From Raineyella antarctica (GTDB taxonomy: Bacteria > Actinomycetota > Actinomycetes > Propionibacteriales > Propionibacteriaceae), in NCBI RefSeq assembly GCF_900092135.1, contig NZ_FMYF01000004.1:62001-126000 (forward strand): DNA of 64,000 bases. The letters run 5' to 3'. The notes below the pieces were generated by a model. That model had not been told where the DNA came from. It saw nothing but the letters and a program-made list of their open reading frames with translations, and ran no database searches. The translations under genes were made by a program, and so were the position numbers. Position 1 is the stretch's first letter; each line of letters begins with the position of its first letter. Of the stretch, positions 25,058 through 34,445 are shown in pieces.

Positions 25058-25774
25058 ATGACCCGCGTCGTGCTGGCCGCCCACGGCACCCGCGACCCCG
25101 GCGGCGCCCGCGTCATGGAGCTGCTCGCCCGGGCCGTCCGGGAGCGGTTGCCCGGCACGACCGTGGACCTCGGCTGGCTCTCGGTCCTCGAGCCGGAGCT
25201 GGCCCGGGTCCTCTCGGACGCTCCCACCGACATCGTCGTGCCGGTGCTGCTCAGCTCCGGCTACCACGTACTGGTCGACATCCCGGAGCTGGTCCACGCA
25301 GGGTCCGGGGCAACCGTCACCCCCCACCTGGGGCCGCACCGCCACGTCGTCCGCGCCCTGGCGGACCGGATCCACGAGGTCGACGCCGAGCCGGTCGCGG
25401 TCGTCCTGGCCGCGGCGGGCACCTCCCACCCGGTCGGACGCAGTGAGGCCCGCCAGGCCGCCGACATGCTGTCGGGCGTCCTCGGGGTCCCCGTAGGCGT
25501 GGCGTACGCGAGCGGCGAGGGACCGGACGTCCCCTCCGCCGTGGCAACGTTCATGGACGCCGGGGTGGCCCGGGTCACGGTGGCGCCCTACCTGCTGGCC
25601 CCCGGAATGTTCGCCGACCGGGTACGGACGGCCGCGTCGGCCGCCGGTGCCCGCTGCGCGGAGGTGCTGGCCGACCACCCTGCGATCATCGACCTGGTGG
25701 TCGAGCGAGTGCTCGGGGCCGCCGCACGCTCCGGCGGCTCCGATTCCGCACCGCGGCGGGAGAGCGCCGCGTAG
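25058..25774 (+). CDS. CbiX/SirB-type sirohydrochlorin chelatase
   Basis: The 238-residue protein has two related half-domains of the class II chelatase fold: LAAHGTRDPGGARVMELLA at the N-terminus with the metal-binding His, VPVLLSSGYHVLVDIPEL with the second His, and the matching VAPYLLAPGMFADRV in the second half. Such enzymes insert iron (or cobalt) into sirohydrochlorin. Placed last in the operon, it most likely supplies siroheme to the sulfite reductase. The uroporphyrinogen methyltransferase needed for the same pathway is not in this window. It lies 85 bases after cysN, and its TAG stop overlaps a promoter element for gdh. Confidence 0.88.
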   Translation: MTRVVLAAHGTRDPGGARVMELLARAVRERLPGTTVDLGWLSVLEPELARVLSDAPTDIVVPVLLSSGYHVLVDIPELVHAGSGATVTPHLGPHRHVVRALADRIHEVDAEPVAVVLAAAGTSHPVGRSEARQAADMLSGVLGVPVGVAYASGEGPDVPSAVATFMDAGVARVTVAPYLLAPGMFADRVRTAASAAGARCAEVLADHPAIIDLVVERVLGAAARSGGSDSAPRRESAA

Positions 25775-25777
25775 ACT
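25772..25777 (+). promoter_or_regulatory. -10 box TAGACT for the NAD-glutamate dehydrogenase gene
   Basis: TAGACT begins with the chelatase stop codon TAG and lies 66 bases before ATG 25844, leaving a leader with AAGGAG at 25828-25833. It gives the dehydrogenase gene its own promoter. Confidence 0.5.
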
Positions 25778-25843
25778 CGTGTGCTGGCACCGGACCGCAC
25801 CCTCGTGGTCGACCCGGCCCCCGGACGAAGGAGTCAGGACGCC

Positions 25844-28800
25844 ATGGCCAATCGGGATCCGCGTGAAGCCGTGTTCGAAGCCGCCCTCGAGCGCGCCGAC
25901 GTACACGATCGGGAGAACCTGCTGATCCTGCTCCGGGCCTTCTGGCGCGACCTGAGCACCGAGACCCTGTCCAAGCTGCGCCCCGAGGACGTGGTGGGTG
26001 CCGCCCTCTCCCATCGTGGCCTGGGCGAGGTGCGTCGGCCTGGGGAGTGCCTGGTCCGCGTGTTCACGCCGACCGTCGAGGCCAACGGGTGGGGCACCCG
26101 GAACACCGTCGTCCAGGTCATCAACGACGACATGGCGTTCCTCGTGGACTCGGTCACCGCGGCCCTGACCGCTGCCGGTGCCACGATCCGCTTCCTTACC
26201 CATCCCCAGCTGTCCGTGCCACGGGACGCCGAGGGGCGGCTGGTGGACGTCGCACCGATCGAGGAGGTCGAGGGGGCGGAGGGCGACGAGGCCGTCGAGG
26301 AGAAGTCCCACCGGGTCGAGGACCAGGTCGAGTCCTGGATCCACGTGGAGGTCCAGCGCACCACCGACCCTGACACGGTGCACCTGCTGGAGAGCCAGAT
26401 CCGCGCCACCCTCGCCGACGTACGCACCGTCTACGAGGACTGGGAGGCGATGACCAAGCAGGCGCTGCGCTGTGCGATCGAGCTTGATCCCTACGTCGCG
26501 GCCAAGAACGCCGAGGCCCAGCAGGCATGCGACCTGCTCGACTGGCTGGCGGACGGGAACTTCGTCTTCCTGGGCTACCTGCGCTACCGACGCGACCGGG
26601 AGGGCGGACGCATCCCCGTCCCGGACAGCGGCCTGGGCCTGCTGCGCGAGGACACCGGGGACAGCGCCCTGCCGCTGACCCTGCCCTCGGCCCGGGAGGC
26701 CTGGGAGAAGTCGCTGTTCCTGGTCACCAAGGGCAACCGGCGGACGACAGTCCATCGCCGCGTCTTCCCCGACCACATCGTGGTGAAGACGTACGACAAG
26801 CAAGGACGGGAGACCGGCCACCACAGCTTCCTGGGACTGTTCACCTCCAACGCGTACAACGACTCGGTCACCAAGGTGCCCTACCTGCGCGACAAGGTGC
26901 GCGCGGTGCTGGAGCGGGCCGGCTTCACCCGGGAGGCCCACACCGGCAAGGCACTGCTCGCGGCCCTGGAGACCTATCCGCGCGACGAGATGTTCCGTTC
27001 GCCGATCGAGGAGCTCACCCGCCACGCGCTGGCGATCGTCCAGTTGCACGAGCAGACCCGGACCCGATTGTTCCTGAGCAAGGACCCGTTCGGGCGCTTC
27101 ATGTCCTGCCTGGTCTACCTGCCGCGCGACCGCTACAACACCGTCGCGCGGATGAACGTGGCCGAGATCCTCCGCGAGACCTTCACCGGCGACTCGGTGG
27201 AGTACACCACGCGTGCCTCGGAGGAGGCGCTCGCCACCTTGCACTTCGTGATCCACGTCGCCCCGGACGTCGTCCTGCCCGACGTCGACCCCGACATGGT
27301 CGAGCACCAGATCGTCGAGGCCACCCGGGACTGGGACGAGGACCTGGCCGTGGCCACCGTCGAGGAGTTCGGCGAGGGCCTTGGCGACCGGTACGCCAAG
27401 GCGTTCCACGGCGGCTTCACCACCGCGTACAAGGAGGTCTTCCCGCCGCGCGTCGGCGCGGCCGACCTGCGCGAGCTGGAGGACATCAGGCCCGGCGAGC
27501 TGCGCCTGAACCTCTACACCACCCCGACCAGTCGCCCCGACGAGCGTCGGCTCAAGCTCTACAGCTACGGCCGGCTCTCGCTGAGCGCCCTGCTGCCGGT
27601 CTTCACCCACCTGGGGACCGAGGTGATCAGCGAGCGTCCGTACGTGCTGGAGCGCAGCGACGGGGCCGAGTTCCACATCTACGACTTCGCGCTCCGTCCC
27701 CAGGGCAGCGCAGGCTGGGGCGCGGGGGACAGCGACACCCGGGCCCGCTTCCAGGAGGCCTTCGCGGCGGCCTGGGAGGGTCGTACGGAGCCCGACGAGC
27801 TGGAGGGACTGGTCCTCGCGGCCGGGCTGACGTCGCGGCAGGTCGTCATCCTGCGCACCGTCACCGGCTACCTGCGCCAGGTCGGCATCGCCTACTCGCA
27901 GGCCTACCTGCGCTCCACCCTGCTCAACCACCCGCGGATCGCCGCGATGCTGGTCCGGCTCTTCGAGGTCCGGCTGTCTCCGGACCTCTTCGCCGGGACG
28001 CAGGTCGACGACTCCCGCCGGCTCGCGGAGGAGGAGATCGTCGGGGAGCTGGCCGAGCTGATCGCCTCGGTGCCCTCGCTGGAGCAGGACCGGATCCTGC
28101 GCCGGTACGTGGAGGTTATCCGGGGCACGCTGCGGACCAGCTTCTACCAGTACGACCGGCGTACGCCCGAGGATGCCGGATCGATCCAGCCCACCGTGGC
28201 ACTGAAGGTCGACCCGTCCGGCATCCCCGGGATGCCCGACCCGCGACCGGCGTTCGAGATCTGGGTGTACGGACCACGCGTGGAGGGGGTGCACCTGCGC
28301 TTCGGCAAGGTCGCCCGTGGCGGCCTGCGCTGGTCGGACCGCCGCGAGGACTTCCGCACCGAGATCCTCGCGCTGGTCAAGGCCCAAGTGGTCAAGAACG
28401 CGGTGATCGTCCCGACCGGGGCCAAGGGCGGCTTCTACCCCAAGCGGCTCCCGAACCCGAACGTCGACCGCGAGGGCTGGGCCGCCCAGGGTCGTGAGGC
28501 GTACGCGACGTTCGTCGCCTCCCTGCTGGACGTGACCGACAACCTGATCGAGGGCAGCGTCGTCCCGCCCCCGCGCGTGGTGCGGCACGACGACGACGAC
28601 ACCTACCTGGTCGTCGCGGCGGACAAGGGCACCGCCCACTTCTCTGACCTCGCCAACGAGATTGCCCGGTCCTACGGCTTCTGGCTCGACGACGCCTTCG
28701 CCTCGGGCGGGTCGGCCGGCTACGACCACAAGGAGATGGGCATCACCGCCCGCGGCGCCTGGGAATCGGTCAAGCGGCACTTCCGCGAGCTCGGCCGGGA

Positions 28801-30736
28801 CGTGCAGAGCGAGGCGTTCACCGTCGTCGGCATCGGCGACATGTCGGGTGACGTGTTCGGCAACGGGATGCTGCTCTCCCAGCACACCCGGCTGGTGGCC
28901 GCCTTCGACCATCGCGACATCTTCGTGGACCCCGAGCCGGACGCGGCCGTATCCTTCGCCGAGCGCCGCCGGCTCTTCGCACTGTCCCGGTCGTCCTGGC
29001 AGGACTACGACCACGGCCTGATCTCCGAGGGAGGCGGCGTCTTCTCCCGGAGCCTGAAGACCATCACGGTCACCGACCAGATGCGGGCGGCTCTGGGGAT
29101 CGATCCCTCCGTGGAGACCATGACCCCGCAGGAGCTGCAACGGGCCATCCTGCTCGCGCCGGTGGACCTGCTGTGGTGCGGTGGCATCGGGACGTACGTC
29201 AAGGGCTCCGAGGAGTCGTCCTCCGACATCGGGGACCGCGCCAACGACGCGATCCGGGTCGACGGTGGCCAGTTGCGGGTGCGGGTGGTGGGCGAGGGTG
29301 CCAACCTCGCGTTCAGCCAGCGAGGCCGGATCGAGGCCGCCGGCAACGGGATCGGGATCAACACCGACGCCATCGACAACTCCGCCGGGGTGGACACCTC
29401 CGACCACGAGGTCAACCTGAAGATCCCCCTCACCGCGCTGATCCGCAGCGGTGAGATGACCTTCCGGCAGCGCGACCAGCTGCTGGTGGAGATGACCGAC
29501 GACGTCGCGCAGCTGGTGCTGGAGGACAACTACCAGCAGAACCAGGTCCTCGGGCACTCCCGCGAGCGCGAGGGCCAGCGGCTGGGTGCGTACAGCCGGC
29601 TGATGGCCCAGCTGGAGGAGCGCAGCCTGCTCGACCGTGAGCTGGAGTTCCTGCCCTCGGACGCCGAGCTCCAGGTCCGGGAGAAGTCCGGGAAGGGGCT
29701 CACCAGCCCCGAGCGCGCCGTCCTGGTCGCGTACGTGAAGCTCGCCCTGAAGGACGCCATCGCGCCCAGTGGCCTGCCTGACGAGGCCTGGTTCGCCCGC
29801 GAGCTGAGGAATTACTTCCCGCGCCGGATCCGCAAGGACTATCCGCACCTGGCCGACTCCCACCCGCTGCGCCGGGAGATCATCACCAACGCCGTCGCGA
29901 ACTCGGTGGTCAACCTGGGCGGGATGACCTTCACGCTGCGCGCCGAGGAGGAGACCGGGGCGACGCTGCCGGACATCTCCCGGGCGCTGGTGATAGCGCG
30001 AGAGGTCTTTGACATCAACCGGTACATGGCCCGGATCAAGGCGCTCGACAACAGGATCAGTACCCAGACCCAGGCCCGGCTGCACCGGGAGTCGCGCCGG
30101 TTGCTGGACCGCGCCACCCGCTGGTTCCTGCTGGAACGTCCCTCCGGCAGTGAGGTCGGGGCGGAGATCGACCGCTACCGTCCGGGGGTGGCGGCCTTCG
30201 AGGAGCGGATGGAGGAGCTGCTGCGCGGCGGTGAGCGCGACCGGTTCCACGCCGATGTCGTGGAGCTGGCCGGGGCCGGGGTCCCCGACGACCTCGCCCG
30301 GTGGGCGGAGGGGCTGCTGAGCGTCTTCGCGATGCTGGACGTCACCGACCTGGCCCGCGAGGCGGGGGAGGACATGACGGAGGTGGCCGAGCTCTACTTC
30401 TCGGTCTCCGAGCACTTCGCGATCGACAAGCTGCTGGACTCCATCAGTGCGCTGCCGCGCGACGACCTGTGGGACTCGATGGCTCGCAGCGCCGTCCGCG
30501 CCGATGTCTACGCGGCTGCCGAGGGCCTGACCTCCTCGGTGCTGTCGACGACCGACGGGGCGTCCGAGGTGGACGAGAGGTTGCGGCGCTGGCTCGACGC
30601 GAACGCCGCCGCCGCGGAGCGCGCGCACAGCTCGCTCGGGCAGCTGCAGAAGATCCCGGACGCCGGGCTGGCCCCGGTCTCGGTCGTCCTGCGGCACCTC
30701 AGGGCGATCTCGCGGTCGGGCTCCGCGGCGCGCTGA
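25844..30736 (+). CDS. gdh: NAD-specific glutamate dehydrogenase, large type
   Basis: The 1630-residue product is the very large catabolic NAD-glutamate dehydrogenase that converts glutamate to 2-oxoglutarate and ammonia. The length fits the roughly 180 kDa class. A long N-terminal regulatory region (ACT-like segments, about 1-650) precedes the catalytic part. In that part HLRFGKVARGGLRWSDRRED, VKNAVIVPTGAKGGFYPKRL and VGIGDMSGDVFGNGM are visible, with the catalytic Lys in the middle motif and the nucleotide-binding WCGGIGTYVKG. VVGEGANLAFSQRGRIE follows. AAGGAG at 25828-25833 supports ATG 25844. The gene is monocistronic by position. Confidence 0.95.
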   Translation: MANRDPREAVFEAALERADVHDRENLLILLRAFWRDLSTETLSKLRPEDVVGAALSHRGLGEVRRPGECLVRVFTPTVEANGWGTRNTVVQVINDDMAFLVDSVTAALTAAGATIRFLTHPQLSVPRDAEGRLVDVAPIEEVEGAEGDEAVEEKSHRVEDQVESWIHVEVQRTTDPDTVHLLESQIRATLADVRTVYEDWEAMTKQALRCAIELDPYVAAKNAEAQQACDLLDWLADGNFVFLGYLRYRRDREGGRIPVPDSGLGLLREDTGDSALPLTLPSAREAWEKSLFLVTKGNRRTTVHRRVFPDHIVVKTYDKQGRETGHHSFLGLFTSNAYNDSVTKVPYLRDKVRAVLERAGFTREAHTGKALLAALETYPRDEMFRSPIEELTRHALAIVQLHEQTRTRLFLSKDPFGRFMSCLVYLPRDRYNTVARMNVAEILRETFTGDSVEYTTRASEEALATLHFVIHVAPDVVLPDVDPDMVEHQIVEATRDWDEDLAVATVEEFGEGLGDRYAKAFHGGFTTAYKEVFPPRVGAADLRELEDIRPGELRLNLYTTPTSRPDERRLKLYSYGRLSLSALLPVFTHLGTEVISERPYVLERSDGAEFHIYDFALRPQGSAGWGAGDSDTRARFQEAFAAAWEGRTEPDELEGLVLAAGLTSRQVVILRTVTGYLRQVGIAYSQAYLRSTLLNHPRIAAMLVRLFEVRLSPDLFAGTQVDDSRRLAEEEIVGELAELIASVPSLEQDRILRRYVEVIRGTLRTSFYQYDRRTPEDAGSIQPTVALKVDPSGIPGMPDPRPAFEIWVYGPRVEGVHLRFGKVARGGLRWSDRREDFRTEILALVKAQVVKNAVIVPTGAKGGFYPKRLPNPNVDREGWAAQGREAYATFVASLLDVTDNLIEGSVVPPPRVVRHDDDDTYLVVAADKGTAHFSDLANEIARSYGFWLDDAFASGGSAGYDHKEMGITARGAWESVKRHFRELGRDVQSEAFTVVGIGDMSGDVFGNGMLLSQHTRLVAAFDHRDIFVDPEPDAAVSFAERRRLFALSRSSWQDYDHGLISEGGGVFSRSLKTITVTDQMRAALGIDPSVETMTPQELQRAILLAPVDLLWCGGIGTYVKGSEESSSDIGDRANDAIRVDGGQLRVRVVGEGANLAFSQRGRIEAAGNGIGINTDAIDNSAGVDTSDHEVNLKIPLTALIRSGEMTFRQRDQLLVEMTDDVAQLVLEDNYQQNQVLGHSREREGQRLGAYSRLMAQLEERSLLDRELEFLPSDAELQVREKSGKGLTSPERAVLVAYVKLALKDAIAPSGLPDEAWFARELRNYFPRRIRKDYPHLADSHPLRREIITNAVANSVVNLGGMTFTLRAEEETGATLPDISRALVIAREVFDINRYMARIKALDNRISTQTQARLHRESRRLLDRATRWFLLERPSGSEVGAEIDRYRPGVAAFEERMEELLRGGERDRFHADVVELAGAGVPDDLARWAEGLLSVFAMLDVTDLAREAGEDMTEVAELYFSVSEHFAIDKLLDSISALPRDDLWDSMARSAVRADVYAAAEGLTSSVLSTTDGASEVDERLRRWLDANAAAAERAHSSLGQLQKIPDAGLAPVSVVLRHLRAISRSGSAAR

Positions 30737-30782
30737 GCGGTCCTGTATCTGGCCGTCGGTCCGCGGGCTGGTCCGGGGGACC

Positions 30783-30788
30783 TAGGCT
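30783..30788 (+). promoter_or_regulatory. -10 box TAGGCT for ilvD
   Basis: TAGGCT lies 29 bases before ATG 30818, leaving a short leader that carries the CGGAGGA ribosome binding site. Confidence 0.5.
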
Positions 30789-30817
30789 GGGGCCCGGACA
30801 TTCGATACGGAGGACCC

Positions 30818-32662
30818 ATGCCTGAACTGCGTTCCCGGGCCACGACCCATGGTCGCAACATGGCCGGAGCCCGCGCCCTCTGGCGCGCCACCGGCTTGAC
30901 GAACGAGGACTTCGGGAAGCCGATCATTGCGATCGCCAACTCGTTCACGCAGTTCGTCCCCGGCCACGTACACCTCAAGGACATGGGCCAGTTGGTGGCC
31001 GAGGCAGTCAAGGAGGCCGGCGGCATCGGTCGGGAATTCAACTCCATCGCCGTCGACGACGGCATCGCGATGGGCCACGACGGCATGCTGTACAGCCTGC
31101 CCAGCCGCGAGCTGATCGCCGACTCGGTGGAGTTCATGGTGAACGCGCACAAGGCCGATGCGCTGGTGTGCATCTCGAACTGCGACAAGATCACCCCCGG
31201 CATGCTGCTCGCCGCCCTGCGCCTCAACATCCCCACCGTCTTCGTGTCCGGTGGCCCGATGGAGGCCGGCACGGCGGTGATCCACGCGGACGGCACCGCC
31301 GAGACCCGCTTGGACCTGATCGATGCCATGGTCTCCGCGGTGGACCCCAACGTGACCGACGACGAGATCACCCGGATCGAGGAGAATGCCTGCCCGACCT
31401 GCGGCTCGTGCTCGGGCATGTTCACCGCCAACTCGATGAACTGCCTCACCGAGGTGATGGGCCTGTCGCTGCCGGGCAACGGATCGACCCTCGCCACCGC
31501 TGCGGCCCGCAAGGGCCTGTTCGAGCGGGCCGGAGCCCTGGCCGTCGACATCGCCAAGCGCTACTACCACGAGGGCGACGAATCGGTGCTGCCCCGCAGC
31601 ATCGCCACCAAGGACGCCTTCACCAACGCGATGACGCTCGACATCGGCATGGGCGGGTCCACCAACACGATCCTGCACCTGCTCGCCGCCGCCCAGGAGG
31701 CCGGCGTCGACTTCGACCAGGACGACATCGACGCGCTCTCCCGGCACACTCCCTGCATCTGCAAGGTGGCCCCGAACACGCACAACTACTACATGGAGGA
31801 TGTCCACCGGGCCGGCGGCATCCCGGCGATCATGGGCGAGTTCGCCCGTGCGGGGATGCTGAGGAGCGGCGTCCACGCGGTGCACAGCCCGGACCTGGCC
31901 AGCTGGCTGGACGACTGGGACATCCGCAGCGGCAGGACCACCGACCAGGCGCTCGAACTGTTCCACGCCGCCCCCGGCGGGGTCCGTACCACCGAGCCGT
32001 TCGGCTCGACCAACCGCTGGAAGACCCTGGACACCGACGCGGAGAACGGCTGCATCCGCTCGGTGGAGCACGCGTACACCACCGACGGTGGCCTGGCGAT
32101 CCTCAAGGGCAACATCGCCGTGGACGGCTGCGTGGTGAAGACCGCCGGCGTCCCCGAGGACCAGTGGACCTTCAGCGGGCCCGCCAAGGTGACCGAGTCC
32201 CAGGACGAGGCCGTCGAGGCGATCCTGGGCGGCCGCATCGTCGCCGGTGACGTGGTGATCGTGCGGTACGAGGGTCCCAAGGGCGGACCGGGCATGCAGG
32301 AGATGCTGTACCCGACGTCCTACCTGAAGGGCGTCGGGCTCGGGCCGAAGTGTGCGCTGGTCACCGACGGCCGGTTCTCCGGCGGATCCTCGGGCCTGTC
32401 GATCGGCCACGTCTCCCCGGAGGCGGCCTCCGGCGGTGCCATCGGCCTGGTCGAGGATGGCGACATCATCGAGATCTCGATCCCGGATCGTACGATCAAC
32501 GTCAAGCTGTCCGACGAGGAGCTCGCCGCCCGCCGCGCAGCGCGGGACGAGAAGGGCTGGAAGCCGGTGAACCGTGACCGGCCGCTCTCGAACGCGCTGA
32601 AGATCTTCGGCGCCCTGGCGCAGTCGGCGGACAAGGGCGCGGCCCGCCGCCAGCTGGACTGA
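30818..32662 (+). CDS. ilvD: Dihydroxy-acid dehydratase
   Basis: IlvD dehydrates 2,3-dihydroxy acids to 2-oxo acids in valine, leucine and isoleucine synthesis. The 614-residue protein is very like the E. coli and Corynebacterium enzymes: [44 protein letters not shown] and [17 protein letters not shown] carry the cluster cysteines. [18 protein letters not shown] and [19 protein letters not shown] complete it. The first cluster position is within the Cys-free ANSFTQ segment, as in the E. coli type with an oxygen-sensitive cluster. A strong hairpin follows the stop. No other ilv genes are adjacent. Confidence 0.96.
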   Translation: MPELRSRATTHGRNMAGARALWRATGLTNEDFGKPIIAIANSFTQFVPGHVHLKDMGQLVAEAVKEAGGIGREFNSIAVDDGIAMGHDGMLYSLPSRELIADSVEFMVNAHKADALVCISNCDKITPGMLLAALRLNIPTVFVSGGPMEAGTAVIHADGTAETRLDLIDAMVSAVDPNVTDDEITRIEENACPTCGSCSGMFTANSMNCLTEVMGLSLPGNGSTLATAAARKGLFERAGALAVDIAKRYYHEGDESVLPRSIATKDAFTNAMTLDIGMGGSTNTILHLLAAAQEAGVDFDQDDIDALSRHTPCICKVAPNTHNYYMEDVHRAGGIPAIMGEFARAGMLRSGVHAVHSPDLASWLDDWDIRSGRTTDQALELFHAAPGGVRTTEPFGSTNRWKTLDTDAENGCIRSVEHAYTTDGGLAILKGNIAVDGCVVKTAGVPEDQWTFSGPAKVTESQDEAVEAILGGRIVAGDVVIVRYEGPKGGPGMQEMLYPTSYLKGVGLGPKCALVTDGRFSGGSSGLSIGHVSPEAASGGAIGLVEDGDIIEISIPDRTINVKLSDEELAARRAARDEKGWKPVNRDRPLSNALKIFGALAQSADKGAARRQLD

Positions 32663-32693
32663 CCAGCCCTCCGGGCACCCCGGAACCGACAGC

Positions 32694-32734
32694 GACAAGG
32701 GCCACCACGCACATCGGCGCGTGGTGGCCCTGTC
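32694..32734 (+). terminator. Terminator after ilvD
   Basis: GGGCCACCACGC (32699-32710) pairs perfectly with GCGTGGTGGCCC (32719-32730), and the flanking GACA/TGTC extends the stem with one bulge. Confidence 0.8.
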
Positions 32735-32803
32735 GTCCTTGCGGGCGGTCATGGATACTGGAACATCGTCGTTTCCGTCGCCCACCCGTGGAGGAGGTCC
32801 GCC

Positions 32804-33319
32804 ATGAACGTTCTCATCGTCTGCGAATCGAGCTTCGGCAACACCCGTCACGTCGCCGAGGCGATCGCCGCCGGACTGAGGAAGGAAGGCCACCAGGCCC
32901 ATCTGTACCCCGTCGACCAGGCACCGCGGGAGATCTCCAGGGACGTCGACCTGCTGCTGGTCGGCACCCCGACCCACAACATGACGATGACCACCGCCGC
33001 CACGCGTGCGCGCGCGGTCGACGAGGGGGCGACCGAATCCCCGACGATCGGCATCCACGAGTGGATAGAGCTGGTCACCCCGATGCGGCACCTGCCGGTC
33101 CGCACCTTCGACACCCGTACGACCGGTGGTTTCCTGCCCAGCGCGGCCAGGGATGCGACCCGTGCGCTGAAGTCCAATGGCTTCCACGCAGCCAAGACCG
33201 GACAGTCGTTCCTGGTCGACCCGATCACCTCTGGATTGCGTGACGGGGAGCTGGAGCGCGCCCTCAACTGGGGGATGTCGCTGGGCTCGGTCGTGTCCGG
33301 CACCCCGAGGGCCGGCTGA
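32804..33319 (+). CDS. Flavodoxin-like protein
   Basis: The 171-residue protein has the flavodoxin FMN-phosphate loop ESSFGNTRHVAEAIAAGL at residues 8-25, then DLLLVGTPTHNMTMT with the second FMN loop. RTFDTRTTGGFLPSAA and a C-terminal beta-alpha unit follow. Flavodoxins carry single electrons between reductases and oxidoreductases; the extra length and loop suggest the flavodoxin-like rather than classical short type. GGAGGAGG lies about seven bases before ATG 32804. It is followed by thiol peroxidase, so a redox role is reasonable, and it could supply electrons to sulfite reductase, but no direct link is visible. Confidence 0.85.
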   Translation: MNVLIVCESSFGNTRHVAEAIAAGLRKEGHQAHLYPVDQAPREISRDVDLLLVGTPTHNMTMTTAATRARAVDEGATESPTIGIHEWIELVTPMRHLPVRTFDTRTTGGFLPSAARDATRALKSNGFHAAKTGQSFLVDPITSGLRDGELERALNWGMSLGSVVSGTPRAG

Positions 33320-33442
33320 GGGGCGTCCTTGCCGCACCGTCCGGTGGACCGGCCTCTGGTGGGTAGTCCGGCCGCTGGGTAAGGTCAACCTCAGATCGCA
33401 GGCCGGGCGGCGCTCGCACTGCGAGCAGCTCAGCCGTCCGAT

Positions 33443-33493
33443 CACCACTCGTAGCCCGAGCACCACTCGGCATTCCCGAGCAACACTGAGGAG
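33443..33493. repeat. Tandem short repeats upstream of tpx
   Basis: CACCACTCGTAGCCCGAG (33443-33460) is followed directly by CACCACTCGGCATTCCCGAG (33461-33480) and a partial third copy CAACACTGAGGAG (33481-33493) that holds the ribosome binding site. Each copy contains a small CTCG/CGAG inverted repeat. Confidence 0.6.
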
Positions 33494-33499
33494 TCACCT

Positions 33500-33997
33500 A
33501 TGGCATCGACCGCTTTGAAGGGCAATCCCGTCGCGACAGTCGGCGAGCTGCCGACCGTCGGCTCGAAGGCCCCCGAGTCCTTCCTGATCGGATCCGACCT
33601 GGCCGCCATCACCCGGGAGTCCTTCGCGGGGCGCCGCATCGTGCTGAACATCTTCCCCAGCATCGACACCGCCACCTGCGCCACCTCGGTCCGCACGTTC
33701 AACAAGCTGGCCGCCGACCTGGACAACACCAGCGTCGTCTGCGCCTCCGCCGACCTGCCGTTCGCGGCGAGCCGCTTCTGCGGGGCCGAGGGCCTCGAGA
33801 ACGTGGTCACGGGCTCGTCGTTCCGCTCGGACTTCGGCCAGGCCTTCGGCGTGACGATGACCGATGGCCCGCTGGAGGGGCTGCTGGCCCGCTCCGTCGT
33901 GGTGCTCGACGTCGACGGCACCGTGCTGCACTCGCAGCTGGTCCCCGAGATCACCGAGGAGCCGAACTACGACGCAGCGCTCGCCGTCCTGGCCTGA
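33500..33997 (+). CDS. tpx: Thiol peroxidase, Tpx-type peroxiredoxin
   Basis: Tpx reduces hydrogen and lipid peroxides with thioredoxin. The 165-residue protein has the peroxidatic site [16 protein letters not shown] with Cys60 and the resolving Cys94 in [12 protein letters not shown], the atypical two-cysteine arrangement of E. coli Tpx (Cys61, Cys95). The N-terminus with [19 protein letters not shown] is also characteristic. GAGGAG ahead of ATG 33500 supports the start. The gene has its own upstream repeat region and a perfect terminator, so it is monocistronic. Confidence 0.95.
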   Translation: MASTALKGNPVATVGELPTVGSKAPESFLIGSDLAAITRESFAGRRIVLNIFPSIDTATCATSVRTFNKLAADLDNTSVVCASADLPFAASRFCGAEGLENVVTGSSFRSDFGQAFGVTMTDGPLEGLLARSVVVLDVDGTVLHSQLVPEITEEPNYDAALAVLA

Positions 33998-34008
33998 TCA
34001 GACCTGCC

Positions 34009-34041
34009 CGAACGCCCGGCCCCTCACGGGCCGGGCGTTCG
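34009..34041 (+). terminator. Terminator after tpx
   Basis: Perfect 14-bp stem CGAACGCCCGGCCC / GGGCCGGGCGTTCG (34009-34022, 34028-34041), 5-base loop, 12 bases past the tpx stop. Its distal end is only eight bases before the ribosome binding site of the next gene. Confidence 0.8.
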
Positions 34042-34061
34042 GCGTCCCCGAGGAGCACCCC

Positions 34062-34445
34062 GTGACCCCTGACTTCTGTCCCTGCCAGAGCGGCCGGACG
34101 TACGACGACTGCTGCGGCCCGCTGCTGGCCGGTGCCCGCACCGCCACCACCGCCGAGGAGCTGATGCGCTCGCGCTACACCGCGTTCGCCCGCGGCGACG
34201 CCGATCATCTGCTCCGTACCTGGGCTCCCGCCACCCGACCCGAGCCGCTCGACCTCGACGACGGCCTGGCCTGGCGGCGACTGCAGGTGCTGGAGACGAC
34301 GGCCGGCGGCCCCGGCGACGAGGAGGGATGGGTCCGGTTCATCGCCCACTACCGCTCCGGGACCGATCGGGGAACGCTCAGCGAGCACAGCCACTTCGTC
34401 CGCCTGCGCGGATCCTGGTACTACCTGGACGGCGAGATCGGCTGA
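34062..34445 (+). CDS. YchJ-family protein with SEC-C-like zinc motif
   Basis: The 127-residue protein begins with FCPCQSGRTYDDCCGPLLAG, a C-x-C...C-C zinc-binding SEC-C-type motif. Next comes the YchJ core RSRYTAFARGDADHLLRTW, with EGWVRFIAHYR and EHSHFVRLRGSWYYLDGE at the end, an NTF2-like fold. The function of the family is unknown. GTG 34062 follows GAGGAG by six bases. The last 25 bases overlap the end of the HAD gene on the other strand, so the two convergent genes share coding DNA. Confidence 0.88.
   Translation: MTPDFCPCQSGRTYDDCCGPLLAGARTATTAEELMRSRYTAFARGDADHLLRTWAPATRPEPLDLDDGLAWRRLQVLETTAGGPGDEEGWVRFIAHYRSGTDRGTLSEHSHFVRLRGSWYYLDGEIG

Noticed and set aside
24965..30697. A 1910-codon open frame on the minus strand opposite cysN, the chelatase and the glutamate dehydrogenase genes
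   Set aside because: It is a GC-skew shadow: the plus strand encodes clear conserved enzymes over the same bases, and the minus product is low-complexity with no motif.
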